Numbered from the stretch's first letter, positions 6,981 to 13,446 are shown. The stretch: 13,446 nt of DNA from Phycisphaerales bacterium (GCA_003511945.1 DOJA01000270.1:1-13446); one strand, 5' to 3'. Notes: generated by a model from the letters alone, not told the origin. A program made the numbers and translations.

Positions 6981-9065
6981 TTACTCCGACGCCGGCTTGC
7001 TCGCGCCGGACCTGGGCTTCACATGCATGTAGCCCATCATCTCCAGGTGCAGGGCCGAGCAGAACTCCGTGCAGTAGAAGGGGTAGGTCCCCGGCCGGTC
7101 GGCGACGAAGCGGAACTCGGTGAACTCGCCCGGCTCCAGAGACAGGTTGATGTTGTACGCGCCGATGCAGAAGCCGTGCGTGGCGTCCTGCGCGGTCTCC
7201 ATCGCGGTGATCCGCCAGGTGACCTCGTCGCCCTCGTTCAGTTCGACATGCTCGGGCACGAAGTGGCTGCGCACCGCGGTCATCTTCACCAGGACCTTGT
7301 TCCCGTTGCGCGTGACGCCCTCGTCGCCCTTCTTCGGAGCGCTCGGGTCCAGCCGCTGGTGGTGCGGGTTCCAGCCGATCTCAGGGTACACCTTCCACGA
7401 CCCGAGCTTGTCGGCCTTGATCATCTGGCAGTAGTGCGGCTCGCCCACGCCGATCGGCAGGTCGTACACCACCGGCATGGTCGTTCCCGATTCTCCGATG
7501 TCCAGCAGCTGGAAGTTCTGGGGCAGCAGCGGGCCGGTCGGCAGGAAGCGGTCCACCGACCACTTGCTCATCGAGATCAGGTGGTTCCCGTCCGGGCTGA
7601 CCGTGTCCCCCTCGGCGGCGCACAGGTGGCCGATGTTGTACTGAACCGGGGTCTTGTGGACCAGCTTCCACGGGCCTTCCGGCGCCTTGGCGCCCGTCTC
7701 CCCGCCCAGCGACCAGCGCGCGACCGCGGAGTCCAGGAACAGCGAGGTGTACGCGTACCCCTTGTCGTCGAACTGCGTGTGCAGGGGACCAAGGCCCAGT
7801 TCGACCTGCGCCTCCTTCACCGCGTCGAAGTCGAGAACGGGCACGCCGTAGTCGTCGCTCCCCGAGTACTTCTTGTCAGCGATGGCCCGCTTGATGCGGT
7901 CGATGGAGTACACCGTGACATGCGGGTCGAGTTTGCCGGCCACCACCATGTACTTCCCGTCGGGCGTCACATCCACGCCGTGCGGGCTCTTGGGCTCGGG
8001 GGCAAAGTGCAGGACGCCGCCCTCAACGAGCGTCGGGAGCATGAGCACCGGGAAGCCGTTGATCTTCTCCGCCTTGCCCGCCTTGAAGGCGGCCTCCGCC
8101 TTCCGCCAGTCGATGATGTGCAGATAGTCCATGTCCCGCTTGCTGGCGCCGGCCTCGAAGGGCGGGTTCCCGTGCTCCACCCCGCCCGTCGCCATCTCGG
8201 AGTTGAACGAGTTGATGAAGAAGAACCCGTCGCTCGCGACCTTCCCGGCGTCGGCCAGATCCTGCCAGTAGGGGGGGAGTTCGAGTGCGAACGACTGCGA
8301 TTCGTCGATCCGCCCCTTGGCCCGGTCGAACTTCCACAGCGTCACCATCCCCCGATAGAGCTTCTTGTACTCCTCCGGCGGGGCGTACCCGTACCCCAGC
8401 ACCGTCGCGTACTGCCCGCCCTCGATCACATAGTCGGTGTCGGGCGTGACGAACGCTGCCCCGTGGTCGCTGATCGTCAGCGGGTTCTTGACGATCTGCT
8501 TGGTCTCCCAGTCGCGGAGGTCGATCACCCCCAGGCGCGCGTTGGCCTTGTCGCCGATGAACAGGAACTGCCCGTCGTAATCGCCCTTCGTCTCCGACAG
8601 CGCCGGGTGGTGGGTGTCCCCCCACAGCACCGGCCGCCCCATGATCTTCAGCGATTCTTGCACGGGGTCGGCGTCCCCCGAGAAGCCGTACCCCTGCCAG
8701 GACTCGGGCGTAAAGACCGAGATCGAGCGCAGCAGACGCATGCTGGGCACGCCGATCGCGAAGACCTGACCGCTCTGCCCGCCCGACGAGAACAGAACAT
8801 ACTCATCGTGGCGCCCGCTGGGGGTGTAGGTCTTGGCGGCGGCGACCAGGTCCTCCGCGTTCAGCTTCCGCGCGTTCGCCACCTTCGTCAGTTGCGCGAC
8901 CTGCTCCGGGGTCAGTTCGACGGCCTTGGCCTCCTGGTCAGCGCCGCGGCGCCGTCGCCCGGTCTGCGCCTCCGCGTGAGGAGTGGCGGCCACGCACGCC
9001 ACGCCCGCGGCGACCGCCGCGAGCACCAGACGCCTGGCGTGGTGAGTGGTTGGATTGGTCTTCAT
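6981..9065 (-). CDS. nosZ: NosZ, nitrous-oxide reductase, clade II type
   Basis: Periplasmic homodimeric copper enzyme: N2O + 2 e- + 2 H+ gives N2 + H2O. 694 residues. Seen: N-terminal export signal (hydrophobic 13-29, likely cleavage after AEA at 31-33); a seven-bladed propeller carrying the seven CuZ histidines H152, H153, H201, H362, H429, H480 and H544; and a C-terminal cupredoxin with the CuA ligands H630, C665, C669, H673 and M676, arranged C-x3-C-x3-H-x2-M. All ligands are present, so it should be active. GDTHHPALSETKGDYDG (149-165) and EPHYCQ (542-547) are clade II forms; clade I has HMSFTEG after the HH pair. The start ATG has GGAGG seven bases upstream. The mature end begins with an odd RRRR at 37-40. 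The signal has RR at 11-12 followed by LVL, a weak twin-arginine match, so the Sec or Tat route is not settled. It lies 63 bp after the cytochrome gene. Confidence 0.98.
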   Translation of the reverse strand: MKTNPTTHHARRLVLAAVAAGVACVAATPHAEAQTGRRRRGADQEAKAVELTPEQVAQLTKVANARKLNAEDLVAAAKTYTPSGRHDEYVLFSSGGQSGQVFAIGVPSMRLLRSISVFTPESWQGYGFSGDADPVQESLKIMGRPVLWGDTHHPALSETKGDYDGQFLFIGDKANARLGVIDLRDWETKQIVKNPLTISDHGAAFVTPDTDYVIEGGQYATVLGYGYAPPEEYKKLYRGMVTLWKFDRAKGRIDESQSFALELPPYWQDLADAGKVASDGFFFINSFNSEMATGGVEHGNPPFEAGASKRDMDYLHIIDWRKAEAAFKAGKAEKINGFPVLMLPTLVEGGVLHFAPEPKSPHGVDVTPDGKYMVVAGKLDPHVTVYSIDRIKRAIADKKYSGSDDYGVPVLDFDAVKEAQVELGLGPLHTQFDDKGYAYTSLFLDSAVARWSLGGETGAKAPEGPWKLVHKTPVQYNIGHLCAAEGDTVSPDGNHLISMSKWSVDRFLPTGPLLPQNFQLLDIGESGTTMPVVYDLPIGVGEPHYCQMIKADKLGSWKVYPEIGWNPHHQRLDPSAPKKGDEGVTRNGNKVLVKMTAVRSHFVPEHVELNEGDEVTWRITAMETAQDATHGFCIGAYNINLSLEPGEFTEFRFVADRPGTYPFYCTEFCSALHLEMMGYMHVKPRSGASKPASE

Positions 9066-9128
9066 CTGAGGGCCTCCGAGTGGTGCGGCGCCGGACCCCG
9101 CGCGGGGCGGACGCCGCGTGGTGATCGA

Positions 9129-10061
9129 TCAGTTCTTGGCGCTCGCGGCCGCCGGAGCGCCGCCCTGCAGCGTGCGCAGGTACGAGATGATGTCGAGGAT
9201 GTCGTCCTCCGACAGCGCCGGGTTGCCGCCCTTGGGGGGCATCTGGATGCCGGTGGTGTTCTTGGGGTCGCTGGGGCCGCGCCCCTTCGTGATGAACTCC
9301 AGCAGGGCGTCGTCGTCGAGCGACCGGATGAACTCGTTCGACGCCAGCGCCTTCCCGTTGCCCGGGATGCCCACGCCCCCCTTGCCGTGACAGGCGATGC
9401 AGGTCGAGTGGAACAGCGTGTCCCCGCTGGCGATGTACTGGGCCAGCTCCGCGTCCCCCCCCGCCGCCGCCAGCGCCGACGCCTTCTGCGACTCCGACGG
9501 CGCCGTGTTCAGAACCAACTCCGGGAGCGCGGGCATCCGCCGGGGATCCTGCAGCCCGCGCACATACGAGACGACATGCGCGAAGTCCTCGTCCGTCAGG
9601 TCGTCCCGCCCCGCCCGCGGCGGCATCGGCATCGGCTTGGCGTCGGGCCGGCCCGTGATGATGAACTGGCGCAGCTGTTCGTCGGTCTGCAGCGCCACAA
9701 AGTCGCTCTTCACGAGGTTCTTGCCCAGCCCCTCCATCCCGGTCCCCTGCGCGCCGTGACAGGCGGCGCAGACGGACACGAACAACTCCCTGCCGCGTGT
9801 GGCGTCGGTCACCTCGATCAGCGGGTGCGCGTCGCCGGCCACGAGGCGCTCATACGCCGTCGCGTTGAGCACCACCTCGCGCCGCGCCGCTCCCAGCGCC
9901 CGCCAGTCGCCGTAGACCCGTGCGCCCCCGAGCAGCAGCACTGGACTCGCGATCGCCAGCCCCAGCAGGGCGGCGAGCCCCGCCTCGCGGAACCCGTTCC
10001 CGGAACTCGACGCCGATCCGGACTCGCCGTTGGTGGCTTGGAAGGGGCGGTGGAGGGTCAT
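9129..10061 (-). CDS. Membrane-anchored di-haem cytochrome c, likely electron donor to NosZ
   Basis: 310 residues from the ATG at 10061. A TTG two codons earlier is possible but sits only three bases from the AGGA ribosome site, while the ATG is nine bases away. Seen (numbered from the ATG): one N-terminal transmembrane helix at about 27-45; two class I cytochrome c domains with CAACH at 98-102 and CIACH at 221-225; and candidate axial Met in PMPMPP (143-148) and IQMPP (272-276), each followed by DED- and YVRGLQ/YLRTLQ-like C-terminal helices. The domains should face the periplasm. It is the first gene of the nos operon, directly behind the promoter, with nosZ 63 bp downstream. Clade II clusters often carry their own c-type cytochromes, and no nosR is present. 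Donation of electrons from a bc complex or quinol oxidising module to NosZ is inferred. Confidence 0.92.
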   Translation of the reverse strand: MTLHRPFQATNGESGSASSSGNGFREAGLAALLGLAIASPVLLLGGARVYGDWRALGAARREVVLNATAYERLVAGDAHPLIEVTDATRGRELFVSVCAACHGAQGTGMEGLGKNLVKSDFVALQTDEQLRQFIITGRPDAKPMPMPPRAGRDDLTDEDFAHVVSYVRGLQDPRRMPALPELVLNTAPSESQKASALAAAGGDAELAQYIASGDTLFHSTCIACHGKGGVGIPGNGKALASNEFIRSLDDDALLEFITKGRGPSDPKNTTGIQMPPKGGNPALSEDDILDIISYLRTLQGGAPAAASAKN

Positions 10062-10082
10062 GGTCAAGGGTCCTGTGACAAA

Positions 10083-10094
10083 CCAGATATCTGG
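10083..10094. promoter_or_regulatory. Perfect 12-bp palindrome CCAGATATCTGG, candidate repressor operator
   Basis: The palindrome lies between the predicted -10 box and the cytochrome start codon, at about +5 to +16 of the predicted transcript, where a bound repressor would block transcription. It shares the GATATC core and the C/G flanks with the palindrome upstream of the Rrf2 gene (2500-2509). A second A/T-rich palindrome, GATATATC (10106-10113), overlaps the -10 box. Binding by the Rrf2 protein is inferred. Confidence 0.55.
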
Positions 10095-10099
10095 AGCCG

Positions 10100-10134
10100 C
10101 ATATAGATATATCGGCCCGCCACCGGGGTGTCAA
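10100..10134 (-). promoter_or_regulatory. Sigma70-type promoter of the nos operon
   Basis: On the minus strand, a perfect -35 TTGACA (10134-10129), a 17-bp spacer and -10 TATATC (10111-10106), followed at once by TATATG. This predicts a start near 10099 and a leader of about 38 bases to the cytochrome ATG. The A/T-rich stretch stands out in GC-rich surroundings. No TTGAT-N4-ATCAA FNR site is seen next to it. Confidence 0.7.
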
Positions 10135-10191
10135 GCACAACATTTCGGCTCCCCGCGGCCGCAGACCCGGGCGTGACCCGACGGGCCGGGC

Positions 10192-10641
10192 AGCCGGAGC
10201 GGGGACTTCCCAGGTGGCGCTCACACTCGCGTCGCCGACCTTCAGACCGAACTTCTCGTCCTTCGCCTTGGTGTCGTCGTCCGCGACGAAATGGACCGCG
10301 AGGACCTTTGCGGCGGCGGAGGCGCCGTTGCTGGAGGCCTGGCAGTCGTGTCTGGCCTTGTCGCGCGTCGCGGCGGCAAGGTCGGGCTGTTCAGGCGTGA
10401 GCGCGGGGAACATGCCCCCGGCGCCCCCGAGCGCGTCCGTCCTGTCGTGCCACGCCGACAGGACGCGGTTGCGGATCGGGCGCCACCCGCCGCCATAGAA
10501 CATCAGGACGACCGGGCCGTTCGTCTGGAACGATGACCGTCGCTCCGACTTGCCGTCGATGCCGATGACGGCGACATCGGCCGCCGTGGGTCCGCTTGGG
10601 AGGACGGGCGCGCCCGCCCTCGCACCCGTGCCGGGCGGATC
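10192..10641 (-). pseudogene. Decayed peroxiredoxin-like (redoxin / AhpC-TSA) gene
   Basis: One open frame on the minus strand still reads like a redoxin: GAPVLPSGPTAADVAVIGID, DGKSERRSSF, NGPVVLMFYGGGWRPIRN, GGMFPALTPEQPDLAAAT, EKFGLKVGD and ATWEVPAPA follow one another in the family's order. In the family the motif is FYRGGWCPYCN; here both Cys are Arg (CGC for TGC), so the peroxidatic/resolving chemistry is gone. The only ATG (10503) falls inside the first beta strand region with no ribosome site, and an in-frame stop lies upstream at 10654, so no start restores the N-terminus. After WEVPAPA similarity ends and the frame runs on into the nos promoter and the cytochrome gene out of frame. 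Third positions are still G/C-rich, so the loss looks recent. It directly follows the DUF3179 stop and was probably co-transcribed with that gene. A working non-catalytic relative with an unusual start is the alternative. Confidence 0.65.
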
Positions 10642-11803
10642 ACTTGGCGTGGATCACCTTCGTTCCTGGGTAGAAGGCCGACCACGAGTAGTAGAATGTC
10701 TGCGCAGTGCGGACGCCCTTCGGCGCGCTGGTCACCGCGACACCCGCGTCGCTCCGGGAGAGCATGACCTTGCCCTCGGGAAGCGTGACTTCCAGCCCGT
10801 TCTGCGGGATGCCCTCCACCGGCACGAACCACGCCTTGGCCGCGTCGCCCTCGCCGACGGCGATGCCAACGCCCAGCGTCTTGCGCGGGAGGGCGTCGCC
10901 CACGCCCGCGACGGGCACCATCAGCTTCTCGTCCTTGAAGTACGAGTCGTAGGGCGACCGTGAGTAGTCGCGGGTGTGCCCGGTGTCGTTGCTGACGATC
11001 TTCGCGCCGGGGTGCGCCTTCTTGAACGCCGCGAACGAGACGACCTCGACCGGGAGCATCTCCAGTGCGGTCCCCGCGAGCGGCCCGCTGATGGCGTGCA
11101 TGCCGAGCTGGCTCCAGAGCCCCTTGTCCTTGCGGTCGTACATCAGGACATTGGAGTTGTACAGCGCGCCCGAGACCCCGAACTCGAGCACGACCGGGGA
11201 GGGCTTGCTCCCGCTGCCGCCCTCAGCCGCGCCGGCAACCGCACTCGGCGTGATCCGACGGGAGAAGACCGTCGCCGAGTCGCACAGGGGGCAGTAGGTC
11301 GCCGCGATCGGCTCGCCGCCGACGGTCGTGTTCACGATCTCGTGCCAGTCGAGCACGCGCAGGGGCACACCCAGCACATCGTTGCCCACGACGACCTCGA
11401 TCACGCGGGCGTCGTCGGGGAGCCACGCGGCGTCCTCGGCCTTCTGCGTCTTGGGATCGGTCAGCGCGGGGATCGCGTCGCGCGGCAGGAGCGTGTGGAT
11501 CTGCTCCTTGGGGATCGTCAGCCCCGCGAGGTTGTACTCGGTCTCGATGTCCACCGAGCCGGGGCGCTGGACGCGCCGGAAGCCCTCGGGCGCGGCGCCC
11601 TCGGCGGGTTGGGGCGTGCCCGAAGGCCGGGCGCCGCTGCCCGGCTGCGCCGCCGCCACGACCACTGGCCGGTCTCCATCGAACCGGCACGCGGCACCCC
11701 TGGCGCGGGTTTCCTCCTGGAGCAGCCACCCCGCGCGGTGCGTGTACGCTGCGGCGGCCAGCGAGATCAGCGACAGGGCGAGCAGTTTCGCGCGAACGGA
11801 CAT
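10640..11803 (-). CDS. Secreted DUF3179-domain protein of unknown function
   Basis: 387 residues from the ATG at 11803, which has AGGAG eight bases upstream; the TTG two codons earlier is only two bases from that site and is rejected. Seen: N-terminal hydrophobic segment at about 5-20 after a basic start (export signal or anchor), a low-complexity Ala/Pro/Gly-rich linker (about 48-72), then the DUF3179 domain with DWHEIVNTTVGGEPIAATYCPLC in its core (CPLC at 171-174), VLEFGVSGALYNSNVLMYD and SQLGMHAISGPLAG. The paired Cys and nearby His suggest a metal or redox site, but no function is established for the family. It lies upstream of and parallel to the nos operon, separated by the decayed redoxin. 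The linker length is unusual; the domain itself looks intact. Confidence 0.9.
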   Translation of the reverse strand: MSVRAKLLALSLISLAAAAYTHRAGWLLQEETRARGAACRFDGDRPVVVAAAQPGSGARPSGTPQPAEGAAPEGFRRVQRPGSVDIETEYNLAGLTIPKEQIHTLLPRDAIPALTDPKTQKAEDAAWLPDDARVIEVVVGNDVLGVPLRVLDWHEIVNTTVGGEPIAATYCPLCDSATVFSRRITPSAVAGAAEGGSGSKPSPVVLEFGVSGALYNSNVLMYDRKDKGLWSQLGMHAISGPLAGTALEMLPVEVVSFAAFKKAHPGAKIVSNDTGHTRDYSRSPYDSYFKDEKLMVPVAGVGDALPRKTLGVGIAVGEGDAAKAWFVPVEGIPQNGLEVTLPEGKVMLSRSDAGVAVTSAPKGVRTAQTFYYSWSAFYPGTKVIHAK

Positions 11804-12116
11804 GGGCAATGCTCCTGAGGAGGGAGGGATCGGCGAATCGGCGGCGCACAGTACCGCGCCCCGGGGACGCCGCGGAAAGGAGAAAGAGGCCGCGGACCGC
11901 CAAGGTGGTTCCGGTGCATGACCGCCGGGTTACCCGCCCGACGCGCGGAACCCGCTGCCGCTCGCGGGCGACGAGTTGCCGGCAGGGCTTGCCGCGGCGA
12001 GGCCGGCGGCGGTCACGAAACGCGTTCGGACGGGACGGACGGCGGGGGCGCGATGGCGCATGAGAGGCATACTCCGGTTGTGAAGGGAACGCGCTCCCCG
12101 CGCCGGCTATTCCCCG
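11804..12116. other. Non-coding stretch upstream of the DUF3179 gene
   Basis: Apart from the AGGAG ribosome site at 11812-11816 for the DUF3179 gene, I see no coding-like frame, RNA gene or clear promoter. Open frames here are Arg/Pro/Gly-rich and typical of GC-rich non-coding DNA. The DUF3179 promoter should be within it but no good -35/-10 pair stands out. Confidence 0.4.
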
Positions 12117-12382
12117 GAATTCTCCGGCTCCCACCGCCGGGCTGGCGAGCATCTCGAGGAGCGTGGTCGAGCGCCCATCGTCGTAGCCCTCGTGGCCCAG
12201 ACCGACGGTGCTGGGGTCGTCGCGGAGGCGGAGTGTGCGGGAGAGCCGGTCGAAGACCGACATCAGCGCCTTCGCTGGGTCCGAGAAGACCGTGGTGAGC
12301 GCCCCGGTGACGCCGCGGTGGATCCGCTCATCCGCTCGACTTGCCGCCCGCGGTCCGTGAGCGAACGGAGCGCGGCGTTCAT
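12117..12382 (-). pseudogene. Possible frameshifted gene remnant, family not recognised
   Basis: Two adjoining minus-strand frames look more protein-like than their surroundings. The first begins at an ATG (12382) with MNAALRSLTDRGRQVERM and then becomes Arg/Ser junk. In another frame from about 12335, ERIHRGVTGALTTVFSDP is followed by KALMSVFDRLSRTLRLRD, then DDPSTVGLGHEGYDDG and RSTTLLEMLASP, all with G/C at third positions. Joining them needs a single frame change near nt 12330. No ribosome site precedes the ATG. I do not recognise a family. It could be a truncated, frameshifted gene or chance coding potential in GC-rich DNA. Confidence 0.22.
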
Positions 12383-12454
12383 CGCGTCATGGGCTGCGAC
12401 ATGACCGCGGCTGGTCCGCGGCAAGGGCGCATCCGCTCGGCTCGCCGGCTCGCA

Positions 12455-12460
12455 TACACT
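12455..12460 (+). promoter_or_regulatory. Possible -10 box of the membrane protein gene, near-leaderless
   Basis: TACACT ends nine bases before the ATG at 12470, which would place the transcript start within a few bases of the start codon. No Shine-Dalgarno sequence and no good -35 are present, which fits a near-leaderless message but is weak evidence by itself. Confidence 0.3.
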
Positions 12461-12469
12461 GCGCCGCCC

Positions 12470-13195
12470 ATGCCCCCACGGCCCTCCACTGCACCCGAGT
12501 TCGTGCATTACCTTCCGATCGCCACGACGCTGGTCTCGCTGGCGTTCCTGGCGGTGCTCATCGCTCGCGCCGCCCGCCGGGGGTGGCCGCCGCACCTGGT
12601 CTGGTGGGGCGTCGGGGTCTTCTTCTATGGGCTTGGAACAGCGGTCGAGTCCGCCATCACGCTCGCCGGGAACGGACCGATCCTCAACCGGGTCTGGTAC
12701 TGGGCCGGCGCGATCCTGGGCGGGTATCCGCTGGCGACCGGGAGCGTGTACCTGCTCCTCCCCCGCCGGACGGCGCACGCGCTGACGGCGGTGACGCTCC
12801 TGCTCGTCATCGTCGCCTCCGCCGCGGTCCTTCTCAGCCCCATCGACCCCACCAAACTCGACGCGCACCGGCCGGGCGGTGCGGCCCTGGGTTGGCAGTG
12901 GGTCCGAGCGCTCACGCCGATCATCAACTTGTACGCCGCCGCGTTCCTCGTCGGCGGGGCTCTCCACTCGTCCGTCAACTTTTTTCTCTCGGGAACCAAC
13001 CGCGCCCGGGCGATCGGCACCGCACTGATCGCCGCCGGCGGCATCCTGCCCGGCGTCGGGGGGGGCATGGCCAAGGCCGGAATGGTCGAGGCGCTGTATG
13101 TCGGTGAGTTCCTCGGCCTGCTGCTCATCTGGGCCGGCTACAGCGCATGCGTCAAGGCGCCGGCGCCCGTCACGCTGAACTCACCGGCACGATGA
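12470..13195 (+). CDS. Seven-helix integral membrane protein, function unknown
   Basis: 241 residues from the ATG at 12470. The frame is open further upstream, but that part is Arg-rich and unlike membrane protein sequence. Seen: seven hydrophobic segments at about 12-32, 42-64, 73-96, 104-123, 148-170, 180-202 and 208-226, with short loops and no soluble domain, signal or catalytic motif. GVGVFFYGLGTAVES in helix 2 and NLYAAAFLVGGALHSSVNFF in helix 5 are the most distinctive parts. The layout resembles the seven-helix sensor modules found at the front of some bacterial signalling proteins, but no output domain follows. I do not recognise the family. It is transcribed away from the DUF3179/nos group and stands alone. 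Confidence 0.8.
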   Translation: MPPRPSTAPEFVHYLPIATTLVSLAFLAVLIARAARRGWPPHLVWWGVGVFFYGLGTAVESAITLAGNGPILNRVWYWAGAILGGYPLATGSVYLLLPRRTAHALTAVTLLLVIVASAAVLLSPIDPTKLDAHRPGGAALGWQWVRALTPIINLYAAAFLVGGALHSSVNFFLSGTNRARAIGTALIAAGGILPGVGGGMAKAGMVEALYVGEFLGLLLIWAGYSACVKAPAPVTLNSPAR

Positions 13196-13325
13196 TCCCG
13201 CACGGAGCACCGCGGCCCGCTTCACGCAGCGGCCTCGTCGGGTGCTGAACCAGCGGCGGGGACGGCGCGGGGGGCAGTGTCGCCGGGTCCGCCTGCGACA
13301 GACGCGGAACCCTGCGGAGAATACG

Positions 13326-13354
13326 AAAACGCCGCCCAAGGGTCTCGGCGGCGT
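13326..13354 (-). terminator. Rho-independent terminator, probably of the tRNA transcript
   Basis: On the minus strand, ACGCCGCC and GGCGGCGT form a perfect 8-bp stem around a 10-base loop, followed directly by a T-run (the stem's last T plus TTT, then CGTATT). It lies about 47 bases beyond the 3' end of the tRNA-Met, in the right orientation to end that transcript. Confidence 0.7.
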
Positions 13355-13400
13355 CTCCCGTGAACCGTGGGGCCGGCGGCGTCTGCAACCGGCGTCGAAA

Positions 13401-13446
13401 TAGCGGGGGCGGGATTCGAACCCGCGACCTCCGGGTTATGAGCCCG
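13401..13446 (-). tRNA. tRNA-Met(CAT), initiator type, 5' part beyond the window edge
   Basis: The minus strand reads CGGG, then the loop CTCATAA with anticodon CAT (13438-13440), then CCCGG; the variable loop; a T arm GCGGG-TTCGAAT-CCCGC; the acceptor strand CCCCGCT; and discriminator A at 13401. Three consecutive G-C pairs next to the anticodon loop (GGG/CCC) are the hallmark of initiator tRNA-fMet. CCA is not encoded; the next bases are TTT. Position 72 is U rather than the A of the E. coli initiator. The D arm and the 5' acceptor strand are outside the window. Confidence 0.88.

Noticed and set aside
9096..9107. CCCCGCGCGGGG palindrome between the cytochrome gene and nosZ
   Set aside because: A self-complementary GC run with only a short stem when folded and no U-run; likely a product of base composition.
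7023..10106. A 1027-codon plus-strand open frame opposite nosZ and the cytochrome gene
   Set aside because: It is the shadow of two clear genes in GC-rich DNA; the translation is His/Arg/Val-rich with no motif, and the minus strand has complete NosZ and cytochrome signatures.
12341..12469. Earlier start for the seven-helix protein
   Set aside because: The added residues are Arg-rich and unlike a membrane protein's start; the ATG at 12470 begins directly before helix 1.
13196..13320. Small minus-strand frame across 13170-13388
   Set aside because: It crosses the end of the membrane protein gene and the tRNA terminator, has no ribosome site, and reads as Pro/Arg-rich sequence.
1..13446. CRISPR array, insertion sequence, integrase or phage genes
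   Set aside because: No regularly spaced repeats, transposase motifs or terminal inverted repeats were found.

Overview
The window is very GC-rich bacterial DNA, with strong G/C preference at third codon positions in every gene called here. Its core is a minus-strand gene cluster for reducing nitrous oxide to dinitrogen. It is the nosZ clade II type: a NosZ with clade II sequence motifs, a NosB-like membrane protein, nosD-nosF-nosY-nosL, and no nosR or nosX. Gene content, DNA composition, a DUF3179 protein, an OPT transporter and the Rrf2 variant suggest Planctomycetota (Phycisphaerae-like). Gemmatimonadota or another high-GC phylum cannot be excluded, and no rRNA or ribosomal protein gene is present to settle it.

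Layout from left to right: the 3' part of an OPT-family transporter (+, runs off the left edge); an Rrf2-family regulator (-), convergent with it; then, reading leftward from about 10.1 kb, a membrane-anchored di-haem cytochrome c, nosZ, a NosB-like membrane protein, nosD, nosF, nosY and nosL. The last five are packed with overlaps or gaps of a few bases (ATGA at nosD/nosF and nosF/nosY, GTGA at nosY/nosL). Upstream of the cytochrome lie a good sigma70-type promoter (TTGACA, 17 bp, TATATC) and a perfect 12-bp palindrome. A decayed peroxiredoxin-like gene comes next, with both active-site Cys replaced by Arg and no usable start. It is followed by a secreted DUF3179 protein (-), about 650 bp with only a possible gene remnant, a seven-helix membrane protein of unknown function (+), a minus-strand terminator, and the 3' part of an initiator-type tRNA-Met (-, cut by the right edge).

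How the genes fit together (family knowledge plus inference): NosZ is the periplasmic copper enzyme. NosL (lipoprotein) and NosDFY (beta-helix protein plus ABC transporter) serve copper-site assembly. The di-haem cytochrome probably brings electrons from the quinol/cytochrome pool, which would explain the lack of NosR. The Rrf2 protein, with three cysteines and an N-terminal Glu where NsrR has its Asp ligand, is the obvious candidate regulator. The same GATATC-centred palindrome occurs just downstream of the predicted nos start site and just upstream of the Rrf2 gene.

I do not see a wholly new system. The points most worth following are the shared palindromes, the decayed peroxiredoxin, the stable hairpin between nosZ and nosB, and the unassigned NosB-like protein.
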